From positions 186,001 to 250,000 of the forward strand of contig NZ_CANLWM010000005.1 of the NCBI RefSeq assembly GCF_947494875.1: DNA of 64,000 bases. Reading direction: 5' to 3'. A model generated the notes under the pieces. That model had not been told where the DNA came from, made no database searches, and was given only the letters and a program-made list of their open reading frames with translations. Position 1 is the first letter of the stretch. Each line of letters opens with the position of its first letter. Positions 49,859 to 58,621 of the stretch are shown one piece after another. The translations under genes were made by a program, and so were the position numbers. This DNA comes from an uncultured Williamsia sp. (GTDB lineage: Bacteria > Actinomycetota > Actinomycetes > Mycobacteriales > Mycobacteriaceae).

Positions 49859-52669
49859 AGCCCCAAGTCGACGGCCCGTAGCTCCGCCGCGTCCGCGTCG
49901 CAGTCGAAGGCCGCCTCGGGACGCCGCACCACCGGCACCCGCCGATCCGGCACCGCGGCGAGTTCCACCGCCCGTGGCGGACGGTCGACGACATCGCGTT
50001 CTTCGTCCCGCGGGACCGGCACCCGGTCCACCACCCGCGCCGGCTCGAGTACGCGGGGCGGGGCCAAGACCACCTCGACCCGGTCCACCGCCTCCACACG
50101 CCGCAGTTCGACGGCCGTGGTCGACGAGCGCTTCGACGACGCGCCACCCCGGCGGTCGGCGGCCAAGGCCGTCGGTCGGGGAGTGGGCCGTGGTCTCGGC
50201 GCCGGCTGGATGGCCATGGCCCGCGGCGTCGGTTCACTGGCACGGGTGGGGTCGCACCCCACCGTCGAGGCCGACGTCGTCGACGCCGATCTGGACGTCG
50301 ACGACGACCCGTTCGGTGACCCGGCAGACACGCCGAGCGCGACGGTCGCCGGCGCCGCACCGACCGACCACCGCCGTGACGGGTTCGCGCTCGGGCTGAT
50401 CGCCGCCGCCATCCTGATCGGGGCGTCGGTGTGGCTCCACGCCGCGGGACCGATCGGCGCATTCGTCGACACGCTCGTCCGCGCCGTCGTCGGATCGGCC
50501 GCCGTCCTGGTCCCGCTCCTGGCGCTGGCCGCCGCGGTCGCCCTCATGCGCCGCGGACCCGCCCCGGCCGAACGGGGACGTCGGATCGGGGTCGCCCTGC
50601 TGCTCGGCCTCCCCCTGCTCGGCCTGTGGCACCTCGTCGCCGGTGCACCCATCGACTTCGACGGCCGCCTCCGTGCCGGTGGCTTCCTCGGCTTCGCCGC
50701 CGCCGGCCCGCTCACCACCGGGCTCACCGCGTGGGTGTCGGTCCCGATCCTCGTGCTGTGCATGGTGTTCGGCGTCCTGCTCGCCCTGCGGATGACGGTG
50801 CGCGAGGCCGTCACCCGCGCCGGTGATTACCTCGGCATCGGCCACGGACGTGCGTTCCACGACGACGACCTCGCGCCCGACGACTGGTACGACGACGACC
50901 TCGCGGACGCCGACGTCGACGGGTCACCGGTGTACGGGGACGATCCGTACGACAACTACCCGCCGGATCCGCCCGTCGCGCCGTACCGTCCCGTCACGGC
51001 GAGCGAGGCGCTCACCGAACCCGTCATCGACGACACCCCGGAGCCGCTGGCCGAGCAGGTCACCGAGGTGCTGCCCCGGCGTCGACGCGCCGCGCCGAAG
51101 AAGTCGGCCACGCCGCCCCCGGTGTCCCCGGCGCCCGCCGTGGCCGACACCGACGAACTCGTCGACCGGCCGGTGGAGGGCGACTACCGCCTCCCCCCGG
51201 CGTCGCTGCTCATCGACGGCGAACCGCCCCGCACGCGCAGCGCGTCGAACGACGACATGATCGACCGGATCACCGCGGTCCTCGAGCAGTTCAAGATCGA
51301 CGCGGCCGTCACCGGTTTCACCCGCGGTCCGACGGTCACCCGGTACGAGGTCGAACTCGGACCCGGCGTGAAGGTGGAGAAGATCACGGCGCTGGCGCGC
51401 AACATCGCCTACGCCGCAGCCACCGACAACGTGCGGCTCCTCGCGCCGATCCCGGGCAAGTCGGCCGTGGGCATCGAGGTGCCGAACTCCGACCGCGAGA
51501 TGGTGCGCCTGGCCGACGTCCTCAAGGCGCCGACGACCCGGAAGGACAAGCACCCCCTCGTCATCGGCCTCGGCAAGGACATCGAGGGCGACTTCGTCTC
51601 GGCGAACCTCGCGAAGATGCCGCACCTCCTGGTGGCGGGTTCCACCGGCTCGGGCAAGTCGAGCTTCGTGAACTCGATGCTCGTGTCGCTGCTCACGCGC
51701 GCCACGCCGGACGACGTCCGCATGATCCTCATCGACCCGAAGATGGTGGAACTCACGCCGTACGAGGGCATCCCGCACCTCATCACCCCGATCATCACGC
51801 AGCCGAAGAAGGCCGCGGCCGCGTTGGCGTGGCTCGTCGAGGAGATGGAACAGCGCTACCAGGACATGAAGGCGTCGCGGGTGCGCCACATCGACGACTT
51901 CAACAGCAAGGTGCGGTCGGGGGAGATCACCACGCCGCTCGGATCGCAGCGCGTCTACCGTCCCTACCCGTACATCCTCGCCATCGTCGACGAGCTCGCC
52001 GACCTGATGATGACCGCGCCGAAGGACGTCGAGGACGCGATCGTCCGCATCACCCAGAAGGCGCGTGCCGCGGGGATCCACCTCGTCCTCGCCACGCAGC
52101 GGCCGTCGGTCGACGTCGTCACCGGTCTGATCAAGACGAACGTGCCGTCCCGCCTGGCGTTCGCGACGTCGTCGCTGACCGACTCGCGCGTCATCCTGGA
52201 TCAGCCCGGAGCGGAGAAGCTCATCGGCATGGGCGACGGCCTCTTCATCCCGATGGGCGCCAACCGACCCATCCGCATGCAGGGCGCGTTCATCACCGAC
52301 GAGGAGATCGCCGCCGTCGTCGACTTCGCGAAGGAGCAGGCGGACCCCCAGTACGACGAGGGTGTCACCACCCAGAAGGCGAGCGACAGCAAGGACATCG
52401 ACGCCGACATCGGCGGCGATCTGGACGACCTGCTGCAGGCGATCGAGCTCGTCGTGTCGAGTCAGTTCGGGTCGACGTCGATGCTGCAGCGCAAGCTGCG
52501 CGTCGGTTTCGCCAAGGCGGGTCGCCTGATGGACCTGATGGAGACCCGCGGCGTCGTGGGTCCCAGCGAGGGATCCAAGGCCCGGGAGGTGCTCGTCAAA
52601 CCCGAGGACCTCGCGGGCGTGATGGCGTCGATCCAGGGCGGTGTCGCCGGGTCCGGCGACGACGAATGA
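49856..52669 (+). CDS. ftsK: DNA translocase FtsK
   Basis: A 937-aa divisome ATPase that pumps the chromosome termini apart during division. The N-terminus is Ser/Thr/Arg-rich (about 1-105). Hydrophobic segments lie in the range 175-325, followed by an acidic/Pro linker and the motor domain with Walker [11 protein letters not shown] near residue 595, VDELADLMM and [12 protein letters not shown]. The C-terminal gamma winged helix ([20 protein letters not shown]) reads KOPS polarity sequences. Length and layout match actinobacterial FtsK. Confidence 0.95.
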   Translation: MSPKSTARSSAASASQSKAASGRRTTGTRRSGTAASSTARGGRSTTSRSSSRGTGTRSTTRAGSSTRGGAKTTSTRSTASTRRSSTAVVDERFDDAPPRRSAAKAVGRGVGRGLGAGWMAMARGVGSLARVGSHPTVEADVVDADLDVDDDPFGDPADTPSATVAGAAPTDHRRDGFALGLIAAAILIGASVWLHAAGPIGAFVDTLVRAVVGSAAVLVPLLALAAAVALMRRGPAPAERGRRIGVALLLGLPLLGLWHLVAGAPIDFDGRLRAGGFLGFAAAGPLTTGLTAWVSVPILVLCMVFGVLLALRMTVREAVTRAGDYLGIGHGRAFHDDDLAPDDWYDDDLADADVDGSPVYGDDPYDNYPPDPPVAPYRPVTASEALTEPVIDDTPEPLAEQVTEVLPRRRRAAPKKSATPPPVSPAPAVADTDELVDRPVEGDYRLPPASLLIDGEPPRTRSASNDDMIDRITAVLEQFKIDAAVTGFTRGPTVTRYEVELGPGVKVEKITALARNIAYAAATDNVRLLAPIPGKSAVGIEVPNSDREMVRLADVLKAPTTRKDKHPLVIGLGKDIEGDFVSANLAKMPHLLVAGSTGSGKSSFVNSMLVSLLTRATPDDVRMILIDPKMVELTPYEGIPHLITPIITQPKKAAAALAWLVEEMEQRYQDMKASRVRHIDDFNSKVRSGEITTPLGSQRVYRPYPYILAIVDELADLMMTAPKDVEDAIVRITQKARAAGIHLVLATQRPSVDVVTGLIKTNVPSRLAFATSSLTDSRVILDQPGAEKLIGMGDGLFIPMGANRPIRMQGAFITDEEIAAVVDFAKEQADPQYDEGVTTQKASDSKDIDADIGGDLDDLLQAIELVVSSQFGSTSMLQRKLRVGFAKAGRLMDLMETRGVVGPSEGSKAREVLVKPEDLAGVMASIQGGVAGSGDDE

Positions 52670-52730
52670 CCGGTTCGTCCGAAAGTCCCGTCCGCTGACC
52701 TGCGACGATGCACGCGTGACAAACCAAAGG

Positions 52731-52742
52731 TAAAGTAGTCTT
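52731..52742 (+). promoter_or_regulatory. Candidate promoter of the riboswitch transcript
   Basis: Two overlapping -10-like boxes, TAAAGT (52731-52736) and TAGTCT (52737-52742), lie just before the riboswitch. This is the most AT-rich spot of the region. Transcription from either would start at or just before the aptamer. Confidence 0.5.
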
Positions 52743-52746
52743 TGCT

Positions 52747-52876
52747 TTCGAGGGGAGTATCCCTGTCGCGGCAGTCTCGTCAATACGTTCAGCGGTGTCA
52801 CCGGTGCCGATCACCGGTGACCATCTCTGTTCCGGGATGTCGGCCCGATCGATGATCGGGTGGGAGAGACCTCTGG
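52747..52876 (+). promoter_or_regulatory. yybP-ykoY manganese riboswitch
   Basis: The conserved blocks of the yybP-ykoY (RF00080) aptamer occur in order: GGGGAGTA (52752-52759), TCGTCAATACG in the central internal loop (52777-52787), CACCGG, and GGGAGAGACCTC closing the structure. GAGG at 52750-52753 can pair with CCTC at 52870-52873 to close P1. Two internal hairpins are perfect: GTCACCGGTG with CACCGGTGAC (52797-52821) and CCCGATC with GATCGGG (52844-52860). The family senses Mn2+ and turns on Mn export genes. The gene that follows is TerC-family, a usual partner. Confidence 0.85.
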
Positions 52877-52909
52877 CGCCCATGCATGGAGAGCTGGAGG
52901 AATCCTGTC

Positions 52910-53950
52910 GTGAACGTGTCCCTGACCGTCTGGTTGGTCACCATCGTGGTGATCATCGGACTGTTCGTCTTCGACTTCTACGCCCACGTCCGCACACCAC
53001 ACGCACCGTCGCTCAAGGAGTCCGGTTCGTGGTCGGCGGTCTACATAGCGATCGCCCTGATCTTCGGCGGTTTCATCTGGTGGCAGTACGGCGGCACCTA
53101 TGGCGGTGAGTACTACGCCGGCTTCATCACCGAGAAGGCGTTGTCCGTCGACAACCTGTTCGTCTTCGTCATCATCATGGCCAAGTTCGCGGTGCCCCGG
53201 GAGTACCAGCAGAAGGTGCTGCTGCTCGGCATCGTCATGGCGCTCGTGATGCGCGGCGCGTTCATCGCGGTCGGTGCTGCGGCGATCAACGCCTACAGCT
53301 GGGTCTTCTACCTGTTCGGCGCGTTCCTCATCTACACGGCGGTCAAGCTCGTCCGCGAGGCGGCGTCGCACGAGGAGGAGGACGACGAGGGCGACAGCGC
53401 CATCATGAAGTTCGTCAAGAAGTACCTGCGCACCACCGACGAGTACAACCGCGACAAGCTGTTCACCAAGGTCAACGGCAAGCGGCTGGCCACCCCGATG
53501 CTCATGGTGCTCATCGTCATCGGATTCACCGACGTGCTGTTCGCGCTCGACTCGATCCCCGCCATCTACGGGCTGACCACCGAGCCGTACATCGTGTTCA
53601 CCGCGAACGCGTTCGCCCTGATGGGTCTGCGTCAGCTGTTCTTCCTCCTCGACGGACTGCTCGACAAGCTCGTGTACCTCTCGTGGGGCCTGTCGATCAT
53701 CCTCGGCTTCATCGGCGTCAAGCTGGTGCTGCACGCGCTGCACGAAAACACCCTGCCGTTCATCAACGGCGGCGAGATGATCAAGGTCCCCGAGATCTCG
53801 ACCGGCCTGTCGCTGAGCATCATCGTCGGCACCCTCGTGATCACCACCGTGGCGAGCCTGCTCAAGTCGCGCTCGGACGCCCGCAAGGGCGACGGGCCGA
53901 AGGACCCGCCGGTGACGAGTTCGCCCGCCCCGTCGGTGCGCGACGCCTGA
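52910..53950 (+). CDS. TerC-family membrane protein, probable Mn2+ exporter
   Basis: A 346-aa protein with about nine hydrophobic segments and the TerC/Alx core: GGFITEKALSVDNLFVF-like GFITEKALSVDNLFVFVI near residues 68-85, and DVLFALDSIPAIYGLT near 210, whose acidic residues lie in the membrane. Some TerC proteins (Alx, MeeF) export manganese and metallate secreted enzymes. GTG 52910 was chosen because GGAGG lies 9 nt upstream; ATG 52886 is in frame but has poorer spacing. A Mn riboswitch precedes it, so expression should rise with Mn2+. Confidence 0.9.
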   Translation: MNVSLTVWLVTIVVIIGLFVFDFYAHVRTPHAPSLKESGSWSAVYIAIALIFGGFIWWQYGGTYGGEYYAGFITEKALSVDNLFVFVIIMAKFAVPREYQQKVLLLGIVMALVMRGAFIAVGAAAINAYSWVFYLFGAFLIYTAVKLVREAASHEEEDDEGDSAIMKFVKKYLRTTDEYNRDKLFTKVNGKRLATPMLMVLIVIGFTDVLFALDSIPAIYGLTTEPYIVFTANAFALMGLRQLFFLLDGLLDKLVYLSWGLSIILGFIGVKLVLHALHENTLPFINGGEMIKVPEISTGLSLSIIVGTLVITTVASLLKSRSDARKGDGPKDPPVTSSPAPSVRDA

Positions 53951-53962
53951 TCGGTTCCTGAC

Positions 53963-54006
53963 CGCGGATGCTCGCGGCCCTCAGTCGAGGGTCGCGAGCA
54001 TCCGCG
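53963..54006. terminator. 20-bp bidirectional terminator between terC-like gene and argA
   Basis: CGCGGATGCTCGCGGCCCTC (53963-53982) pairs with the arm at 53987-54006 over all 20 positions (one G-U) around the 4-nt loop AGTC. It is shared by two convergent genes and overlaps the last codons of argA, so part of the hairpin is coding. No U-tract is seen. Confidence 0.75.
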
Positions 54007-54517
54007 TGTTGCCGAGCGTGTTCGGCTTGACGTAGCTGAGGTCGAGGAACTCCGCGACGCCCGCGTCGTAGGAGCGGCACATCTCCTCGTAGACCTCGGC
54101 GGTGACGGGGGTGCCGTCGATCTCGGTGAACCCGTGGCGGCCGAAGAAGTCGGTCTCGAACGTCAGCACGAACAACCGGGTCAACTGCAGGTCGCGTGCG
54201 CACGCCACCAAGCGCGCCACGATGCGATGACCGACACCGCGGCCGACGCAGCCGGTGTCCACGGCGACCGTGCGGATCTCGCCCAGGTCGGCCCACAGGA
54301 CGTGCAACGCACCGCATCCGACGACGACGCCGTCGATCTCGGCCACCCAGAACTCCTGCACGGCCTCGTACAACGTCACGAGGTTCTTCTCCAGCAGGAT
54401 CCGCCCCGCGTACATGTCGACGATCTCCTTGATCCGGGAGACATCGGAGGTGCGGGCGCGTCGGACGACGATGTCGCCGGCAGCGGGCGTGTGCGGACGC
54501 GGCTCGTCGTCTGCCAT
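53981..54517 (-). CDS. argA: N-acetylglutamate synthase, GNAT type
   Basis: A 178-aa GNAT acetyltransferase acetylating glutamate from acetyl-CoA at the start of arginine synthesis, matching Rv2747. RTSDVSRIKEIVDMYAGRIL, LVTLYEAVQEFWVAE, CGALHVLWADLGEIRTVAVD and FETDFFGRHGFTEIDG are distinctive. It stands alone, without a kinase domain. TACTGT lies 7 nt before the ATG, so it is leaderless. It is divergent from the pgsA leader. The 20-bp terminator overlaps its 3' end. Confidence 0.92.
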   Translation of the reverse strand: MADDEPRPHTPAAGDIVVRRARTSDVSRIKEIVDMYAGRILLEKNLVTLYEAVQEFWVAEIDGVVVGCGALHVLWADLGEIRTVAVDTGCVGRGVGHRIVARLVACARDLQLTRLFVLTFETDFFGRHGFTEIDGTPVTAEVYEEMCRSYDAGVAEFLDLSYVKPNTLGNTRMLATLD

Positions 54518-54524
54518 GCGCGAC

Positions 54525-54552
54525 ACAGTAATCGGTGACCTGCACGGTGACC
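54525..54552. promoter_or_regulatory. argA leaderless promoter and GGTGACC direct repeat
   Basis: On the minus strand TACTGT (54530-54525) precedes the argA ATG by 7 nt. Next to it the direct repeat GGTGACC-N5-GGTGACC (54534-54552) lies between this promoter and the opposing TAGTCT. It could be a binding site for a factor acting on both genes. Confidence 0.4.
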
Positions 54553-54568
54553 GCGCCCGACCGGCCGA

Positions 54569-54584
54569 TAGTCTCGTCGGCGTG
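54569..54584 (+). promoter_or_regulatory. Leaderless promoter of the pgsA leader ORF
   Basis: TAGTCT (54569-54574), 7 nt, then GTG 54582, which begins a 26-codon ORF ending on the pgsA start. Confidence 0.6.
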
Positions 54585-54662
54585 GGTGACGCGCGACACG
54601 GGACCGTCTCGCGGTGGCGCCGTGTCCGGGTCGCATCGCACGCGGCCGGGTGGACGCGATGA
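54582..54662 (+). CDS. 26-codon leader ORF coupled to pgsA
   Basis: A possible leader peptide of 26 residues, Arg-rich (7 of 26) and Trp-containing ([17 protein letters not shown]). It starts at a GTG placed as in leaderless genes and ends with TGA overlapping the pgsA ATG (ATGA). No Shine-Dalgarno sequence of its own precedes pgsA, so ribosomes finishing this ORF may be what start pgsA. Translation of the peptide is inference from the arrangement. Confidence 0.45.
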   Translation: MGDARHGTVSRWRRVRVASHAAGWTR

Positions 54663-55324
54663 CCGAGCGCATGCGCAACTCGCTGCGTGCGAGGCCCGAC
54701 GACCCGATCACCGACCCCGTCAGCGACGTCCCGGTCGTGAACCTGGCCAACGCATTGACCGTCTTCCGCATCGTCCTGGTGCCGGTGTTCCTGGTGACGC
54801 TCTTCGTCGACGGCGGTCACGACACCGTGTGGCGGATCGCGGCGTGGGTGGTCTTCGCCGTCGCCGCGGTCACCGACCAGGTCGACGGCCGCGTCGCGCG
54901 CAGTCGCGGGCTCGTCACCGACTTCGGCAAGATGGCCGACCCGATCGCGGACAAGGCGCTGATCGGCGCCGCGTTGGTCGGTCTGTCGATCCTCGGCGAC
55001 CTGGCCTGGTGGGTCACCGTCGTCATCATCGTCCGCGAGCTCGGCGTCACCGGACTCCGCTTCTGGGTGCTGCGGCACGCGGTGATCCCCGCCAGCCGTG
55101 GCGGCAAGCTCAAGACCCTGCTGCAGGCCGTGGCGATCGGCCTCTACATCCTCCCGCTTCCCGGTCCGGTGCACTGGGCCGCGGTCGTCGTCATGGCCGC
55201 CGCCATCGTGATGACCATCCTGACCGGGCTCGACTACGTGTGGCAGGCGCTGCGCGTGCGGTCCGCGGGCCGTCGTCGGGATGCCGCGGCCGCGCGTCCG
55301 GCGTCGACGCGGCGGCCGGACTAG
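54659..55324 (+). CDS. pgsA: CDP-alcohol phosphatidyltransferase (PgsA-type)
   Basis: A 221-aa membrane enzyme that joins CDP-diacylglycerol to an alcohol, probably glycerol-3-phosphate, giving phosphatidylglycerophosphate. The family motif D-x2-DG-x2-AR-x8-G-x3-D-x3-D is present as [20 protein letters not shown] and the following ADPIAD near residues 80-104. Several hydrophobic helices flank it. It equals Rv2746c (pgsA3) in position. ATG 54659 overlaps the leader ORF, and clgR follows. Confidence 0.9.
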   Translation: MTERMRNSLRARPDDPITDPVSDVPVVNLANALTVFRIVLVPVFLVTLFVDGGHDTVWRIAAWVVFAVAAVTDQVDGRVARSRGLVTDFGKMADPIADKALIGAALVGLSILGDLAWWVTVVIIVRELGVTGLRFWVLRHAVIPASRGGKLKTLLQAVAIGLYILPLPGPVHWAAVVVMAAAIVMTILTGLDYVWQALRVRSAGRRRDAAAARPASTRRPD

Positions 55325-55395
55325 AGTCGGCCGGACCCGGGAACGCATCGGGTCACTCAGGCGTTCCACCCGGTGAGGATCCAGGAGGACCGCAC

Positions 55396-55713
55396 ATGGC
55401 AGCGTTGTTACGCGAGGCACTCGGCGACAGTCTCCGCCGCGTCCGCATCGAACAGGGTCGGACGCTGCGTCAGGTCTCCACCGACGCCCGTGTCAGCCTC
55501 GGGTACCTGTCGGAGATCGAGCGGGGCCAGAAGGAGGCGTCGAGCGAGTTGCTGGCGTCGATCTGCGGGGCCCTGCGGGTGGATCTCGGAGACGTCGTGA
55601 GCGATGCCGGTGCCGCGATGCGCCGGGTCGGCTCCGTCGACGCCCGCATCGACCCGGACACCAAGGTCGTCATTCCGGCGCCCAGCGATTCGGGGGCACT
55701 CACCGCCGCGTGA
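55396..55713 (+). CDS. clgR: ClgR-type XRE transcriptional activator
   Basis: A 105-aa helix-turn-helix protein with [20 protein letters not shown] and [21 protein letters not shown], the signature of ClgR, which activates Clp protease and envelope-stress genes in actinobacteria. The C-terminus has a short Ala-ending tail (SDSGALTAA), compatible with control by Clp proteolysis. SD AGGAGGAC precedes the ATG. It is followed by pspA, the same order as Rv2745c-Rv2744c. Confidence 0.93.
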   Translation: MAALLREALGDSLRRVRIEQGRTLRQVSTDARVSLGYLSEIERGQKEASSELLASICGALRVDLGDVVSDAGAAMRRVGSVDARIDPDTKVVIPAPSDSGALTAA

Positions 55714-55831
55714 ACGGCGGGACGCGTGGGGTCTGTGTGCGTCGTCGCGACTCCCGCTAGATTGGTGGGCACGATGCGGCGCGGGCCCGCGAGGGCCTGC
55801 CGACCGCGGCTCATCGAGGACAGGGGCACCC

Positions 55832-56638
55832 ATGCCGAACCCATTCGTGAAGGCCTGGCGGTACATGATGGCCTACGGGAACGCCACGATCGACGAGAAG
55901 GCCGACCCGAAGATCCAGATCCAGCAGGCCATCGAGGACGCCCAGCGCCAGCACCAGGCGCTGTCGCAGCAGGCGGCCAACGTGATCGGCAACCAGCGCC
56001 AGCTCGAGATGAAGCTCAACCGGCAGCTCGAGGACGTGGAGAAGCTCAACGCGAACACCCGCCAGGCGCTGACCCTGGCCGACCAGGCGAGCGCTGCGGG
56101 TGACCAGGCCAAGGCCGCCGAGTACACCAACGCCGCCGAGGCGTTCGCCGCGCAGCTCGTCACCGCCGAGCAGAGCGTGGAGGACCTCAAGACCCTGCAC
56201 GATCAGTCGCTGCAGGCCGCGGCCCAGGCGAAACAGGCCGTCGAGCAGAACTCGATGATGTTGCAGCAGAAGCTCGCCGAGCGGACCAAGCTGCTCTCGC
56301 AGCTCGAACAGGCGAAGATGCAGGAGCAGGTGTCGAACTCGCTGCAGCAGATGAGCGAGCTGTCCGCACCGGGCAACACCCCGAGCCTCGAGCAGGTGCG
56401 TGACAAGATCGAACGACGCTACGCGACCGCACTCGGGTCGGCGGAGTTGTCGCGCAACACCGTCGGCGGCCGCATGATGGAGGTGCAGCAGGCCTCGGTG
56501 CAGATGGCCGGCCACTCCCGCCTCGAGCAGATCCGCGCGAACATGAAGGGCGAGTTGCCGTCCGGATCCGGAGGCACCACCACCCCCGGCATCGAGGGCA
56601 ACCGCACCGATCTCACCAAGGGTCCCGAGAACGCCTGA
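55832..56638 (+). CDS. pspA: PspA/IM30 envelope-stress protein (35-kDa antigen type)
   Basis: A 268-aa, almost wholly coiled-coil ESCRT-III-like protein that protects the cytoplasmic membrane. [20 protein letters not shown] and [20 protein letters not shown] open it; heptads run to about residue 215, and a short Gly/Thr-rich tail ends it. It equals Rv2744c. TAGATT (55757-55762) in the 118-bp gap after clgR could be a separate promoter; ClgR control is known in mycobacteria and is likely here. Confidence 0.92.
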   Translation: MPNPFVKAWRYMMAYGNATIDEKADPKIQIQQAIEDAQRQHQALSQQAANVIGNQRQLEMKLNRQLEDVEKLNANTRQALTLADQASAAGDQAKAAEYTNAAEAFAAQLVTAEQSVEDLKTLHDQSLQAAAQAKQAVEQNSMMLQQKLAERTKLLSQLEQAKMQEQVSNSLQQMSELSAPGNTPSLEQVRDKIERRYATALGSAELSRNTVGGRMMEVQQASVQMAGHSRLEQIRANMKGELPSGSGGTTTPGIEGNRTDLTKGPENA

Positions 56639-56781
56639 CGGGTCCTCTGGGACGCCCTCGGGGGAGTCCCTGATCTTCCCCCCGGTTCCGGCGCGGACCG
56701 GTGACAGACGCGGTGTCCACACGTGACCCTGGGTGCACGGGCCGACGACCGACGTCGGCCGTGGACCTCGGAGGACATCTG

Positions 56782-56967
56782 ATGTGGTGGAAGATCGCGC
56801 TCGCCGTGGTGGCCGTCTGGCTGCTGTTCGGACTCGTCGTCGCGCTGGTGAAGGGTGCCGCCGCCCTGGCGGTGGTGGCTCTCGTCGTCATCGGCGGCGT
56901 CACCGTCTACCGCTGGGCCACCCGCCCCTCCGACGCCGGCGCGAAGACAGGTGACACCATCGTCTGA
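56782..56967 (+). CDS. Small single-domain membrane protein after pspA
   Basis: A 61-aa protein made of one or two hydrophobic helices (WWKIALAVVAVWLLFGLVVA and AALAVVALVVIGGVTVY) and a polar tail. ATG 56782 has CTCGGAGGAC upstream. In mycobacteria clgR-pspA is followed by the membrane protein Rv2743c that anchors PspA. This much smaller protein could serve the same purpose, but that is inference from position. Confidence 0.65.
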   Translation: MWWKIALAVVAVWLLFGLVVALVKGAAALAVVALVVIGGVTVYRWATRPSDAGAKTGDTIV

Positions 56968-57006
56968 CGTCGGCCCGGTCGGTCGGCTCCGTCGGAAGGG
57001 GAGCGG

Positions 57007-58194
57007 GTGCGCGTCGCCGTGGTCGCGGGACCCGATGCGGGACATGCCATCCCGGCCATCGCCCTCGCTCGACGACTCGCCGCCGCAGGTGACGACGTGG
57101 TCGTGTTCACCGGGGAACCCTGGCAGCGGCGGTGGCACCGCCGCACCGCGGGTGACGAGCGCGTCTCCCTCGTCGTGCTCCCCGGGCTCGACCGCACCGG
57201 TGGCGACGACACCGACGCCGGCGCCCGCCTCAGCGTGCGCGCAGCGCAGATGGCCACCGATCTCCTCGGCCCACTGGCTGCACAGCACGTCGACCTCGTC
57301 GTCGGGGACGTCATCACCGTGTGTGGTGGCTGGGCTGCGGAGGCCCTCGGCCTCCCATGGGTCGAGCTGTCCCCGCACCCGCTCTACGAGCCCTCGCGTG
57401 CCCTGCCGCCCATCGGCAGCGGACTGGCTCCCGGGAACGGACTGCGCGGCCGCGCACGCGACGCCATCATGCGCACGCTCACCGCGCGGTCCCGGGCGGA
57501 GGGGGAGCGCCAGCGCGGCGCCGCCCGGACCGCGATCGGGCTGCCCGCCGACGCGCCTGGCCCCGCCGCCCGCCTGATCGCGACGCTGCCGGTCCTCGAG
57601 GTGCCCCGCCCGGACTGGCCCGCACATGCCCACCTCGTGGGACCGCTCCTCTGGGAGCCCACCGACACCGTGTTCACCCCGCCCGCCGGCGACGGTCCGC
57701 TCGTGGTCGTCGCCCCGTCGACCGCGGCCACCGGCGTCCCCGATCTCGGGCAGACCGTCCTGACCGCTCTGGATCCCGCGCTCACGGGTGTGCCGCTGCG
57801 CGTGGTCGTCTCCGCGTTGGACGTCGCCGTCGACACCCTCCCGTCGTGGGCCGTCGCCGGGACCGCGCGTCAGGACCGGGTGCTGGCCGAGGCGTCGCTG
57901 GTGGTCTGTGGAGGCGGGCACGGGATGCTCGCGAAGAGTCTCGCCGCGGGCGTCCCGGTGGTGGCCGTGCCCGGCGGCGGTGACCAGTGGGAGCTCGCGA
58001 ACCGGGTCCGGCGCGCCGGCGTGGGCGCCTGTGTCCGACCGCCCGACGTCACGGCGGTCCGTGCAGCCTGCCTCGACGTCCTCGGCGACGCGCGCGTGGC
58101 GGCGGCGGCGCGCCAGGCCGCGGCCGGGGTCTATGACGTCGACGACCCGGTCGCGGTGTGCCACGCCGCGGCCGGTGCCTCCCGTCGCGACTAA
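57007..58194 (+). CDS. GT1/MGT-family glycosyltransferase
   Basis: A 395-aa GT-B fold enzyme. The N-terminal half starts RVAVVAGPDAGHAIPAIALA, a typical acceptor-side loop. The C-terminal half has the nucleotide-sugar region VVCGGGHGMLAKSLAAGVP and PGGGDQWELANRVRRAGVG, the pattern of UGT/MGT proteins. It matches Rv2739c. The acceptor is unknown; a lipid or natural product is possible. It uses a GTG with GGAAGGGGAG upstream. Its TAA stop begins the TAAACT -10 box of the next gene. Confidence 0.85.
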   Translation: MRVAVVAGPDAGHAIPAIALARRLAAAGDDVVVFTGEPWQRRWHRRTAGDERVSLVVLPGLDRTGGDDTDAGARLSVRAAQMATDLLGPLAAQHVDLVVGDVITVCGGWAAEALGLPWVELSPHPLYEPSRALPPIGSGLAPGNGLRGRARDAIMRTLTARSRAEGERQRGAARTAIGLPADAPGPAARLIATLPVLEVPRPDWPAHAHLVGPLLWEPTDTVFTPPAGDGPLVVVAPSTAATGVPDLGQTVLTALDPALTGVPLRVVVSALDVAVDTLPSWAVAGTARQDRVLAEASLVVCGGGHGMLAKSLAAGVPVVAVPGGGDQWELANRVRRAGVGACVRPPDVTAVRAACLDVLGDARVAAAARQAAAGVYDVDDPVAVCHAAAGASRRD

Positions 58195-58206
58195 ACTCGG
58201 CACACG

Positions 58207-58401
58207 ATGCGCCTCACCGAGTTCACCGAGCTGATGTACACCGAGTTCGGTTCCGTCGCCGCCGAGTCCATGCTCCGCGACCACGTGTTCGTCGAGTTCG
58301 ACGGACGCACCGGCGCCCGCGCACTCGACGACGGCATCGACCCCAAGACGGTCTGGCAGGCCTACTGCCGCGAGTTCGACGTCCCGCGCGACCGCTGGTG
58401 A
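58207..58401 (+). CDS. DUF3046 protein
   Basis: A 64-aa protein (LTEFTELMYTEFGSVAAESM through DPKTVWQAYCREFDVPRDRW) of the actinobacterial DUF3046 family, always near recA, as Rv2738c. TAAACT (58192-58197) lies 9 nt before the ATG. The function is unknown. Confidence 0.85.
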   Translation: MRLTEFTELMYTEFGSVAAESMLRDHVFVEFDGRTGARALDDGIDPKTVWQAYCREFDVPRDRW

Positions 58402-58408
58402 CATCGCC

Positions 58409-58429
58409 CCGACACGCCGAGCGTGTCGG
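58409..58429 (+). terminator. Hairpin after the DUF3046 gene
   Basis: CCGACACGC (58409-58417) and GCGTGTCGG (58421-58429) form a perfect 9-bp stem with a CGA loop, 8 bp after the stop codon and before the recA control region. No U-tract follows. Confidence 0.6.
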
Positions 58430-58437
58430 TACGGGCG

Positions 58438-58461
58438 TCGAACACGTGTTCGGGATAGTCT
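58438..58461 (+). promoter_or_regulatory. LexA (SOS) box and first recA promoter
   Basis: TCGAAC-ACGT-GTTCGG (58438-58453) matches the actinobacterial SOS box TCGAAC-N4-GTTCGA in all but one base. TAGTCT (58456-58461), a -10 box, begins 3 nt after it, so LexA binding would block this promoter. Confidence 0.85.
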
Positions 58462-58541
58462 GACGTCGTTCGATCGCGTCAGCGCCGGCGGTCATCCACA
58501 GATGCCCACCGTCCACAGCCCCCGGCATCGACGAGACGTCG

Positions 58542-58564
58542 TTGTCGGAGGCAGGCCCTAGCGT
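58542..58564 (+). promoter_or_regulatory. RecA-NDp (PafBC-type) second recA promoter
   Basis: TTGTCGGAG (58542-58550), 8 nt, TAGCGT (58559-58564). This fits the LexA-independent damage promoter consensus TTGTCRgtg-N8-TAnnnT except for one weakly conserved base. Its start site would lie about 50 nt before the recA ATG. Confidence 0.75.
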
Positions 58565-58621
58565 GACGCGCATCGAGAACCACCGGCTCGCCGACGGGCC
58601 GCACGAGACGCGAGGAGCATC

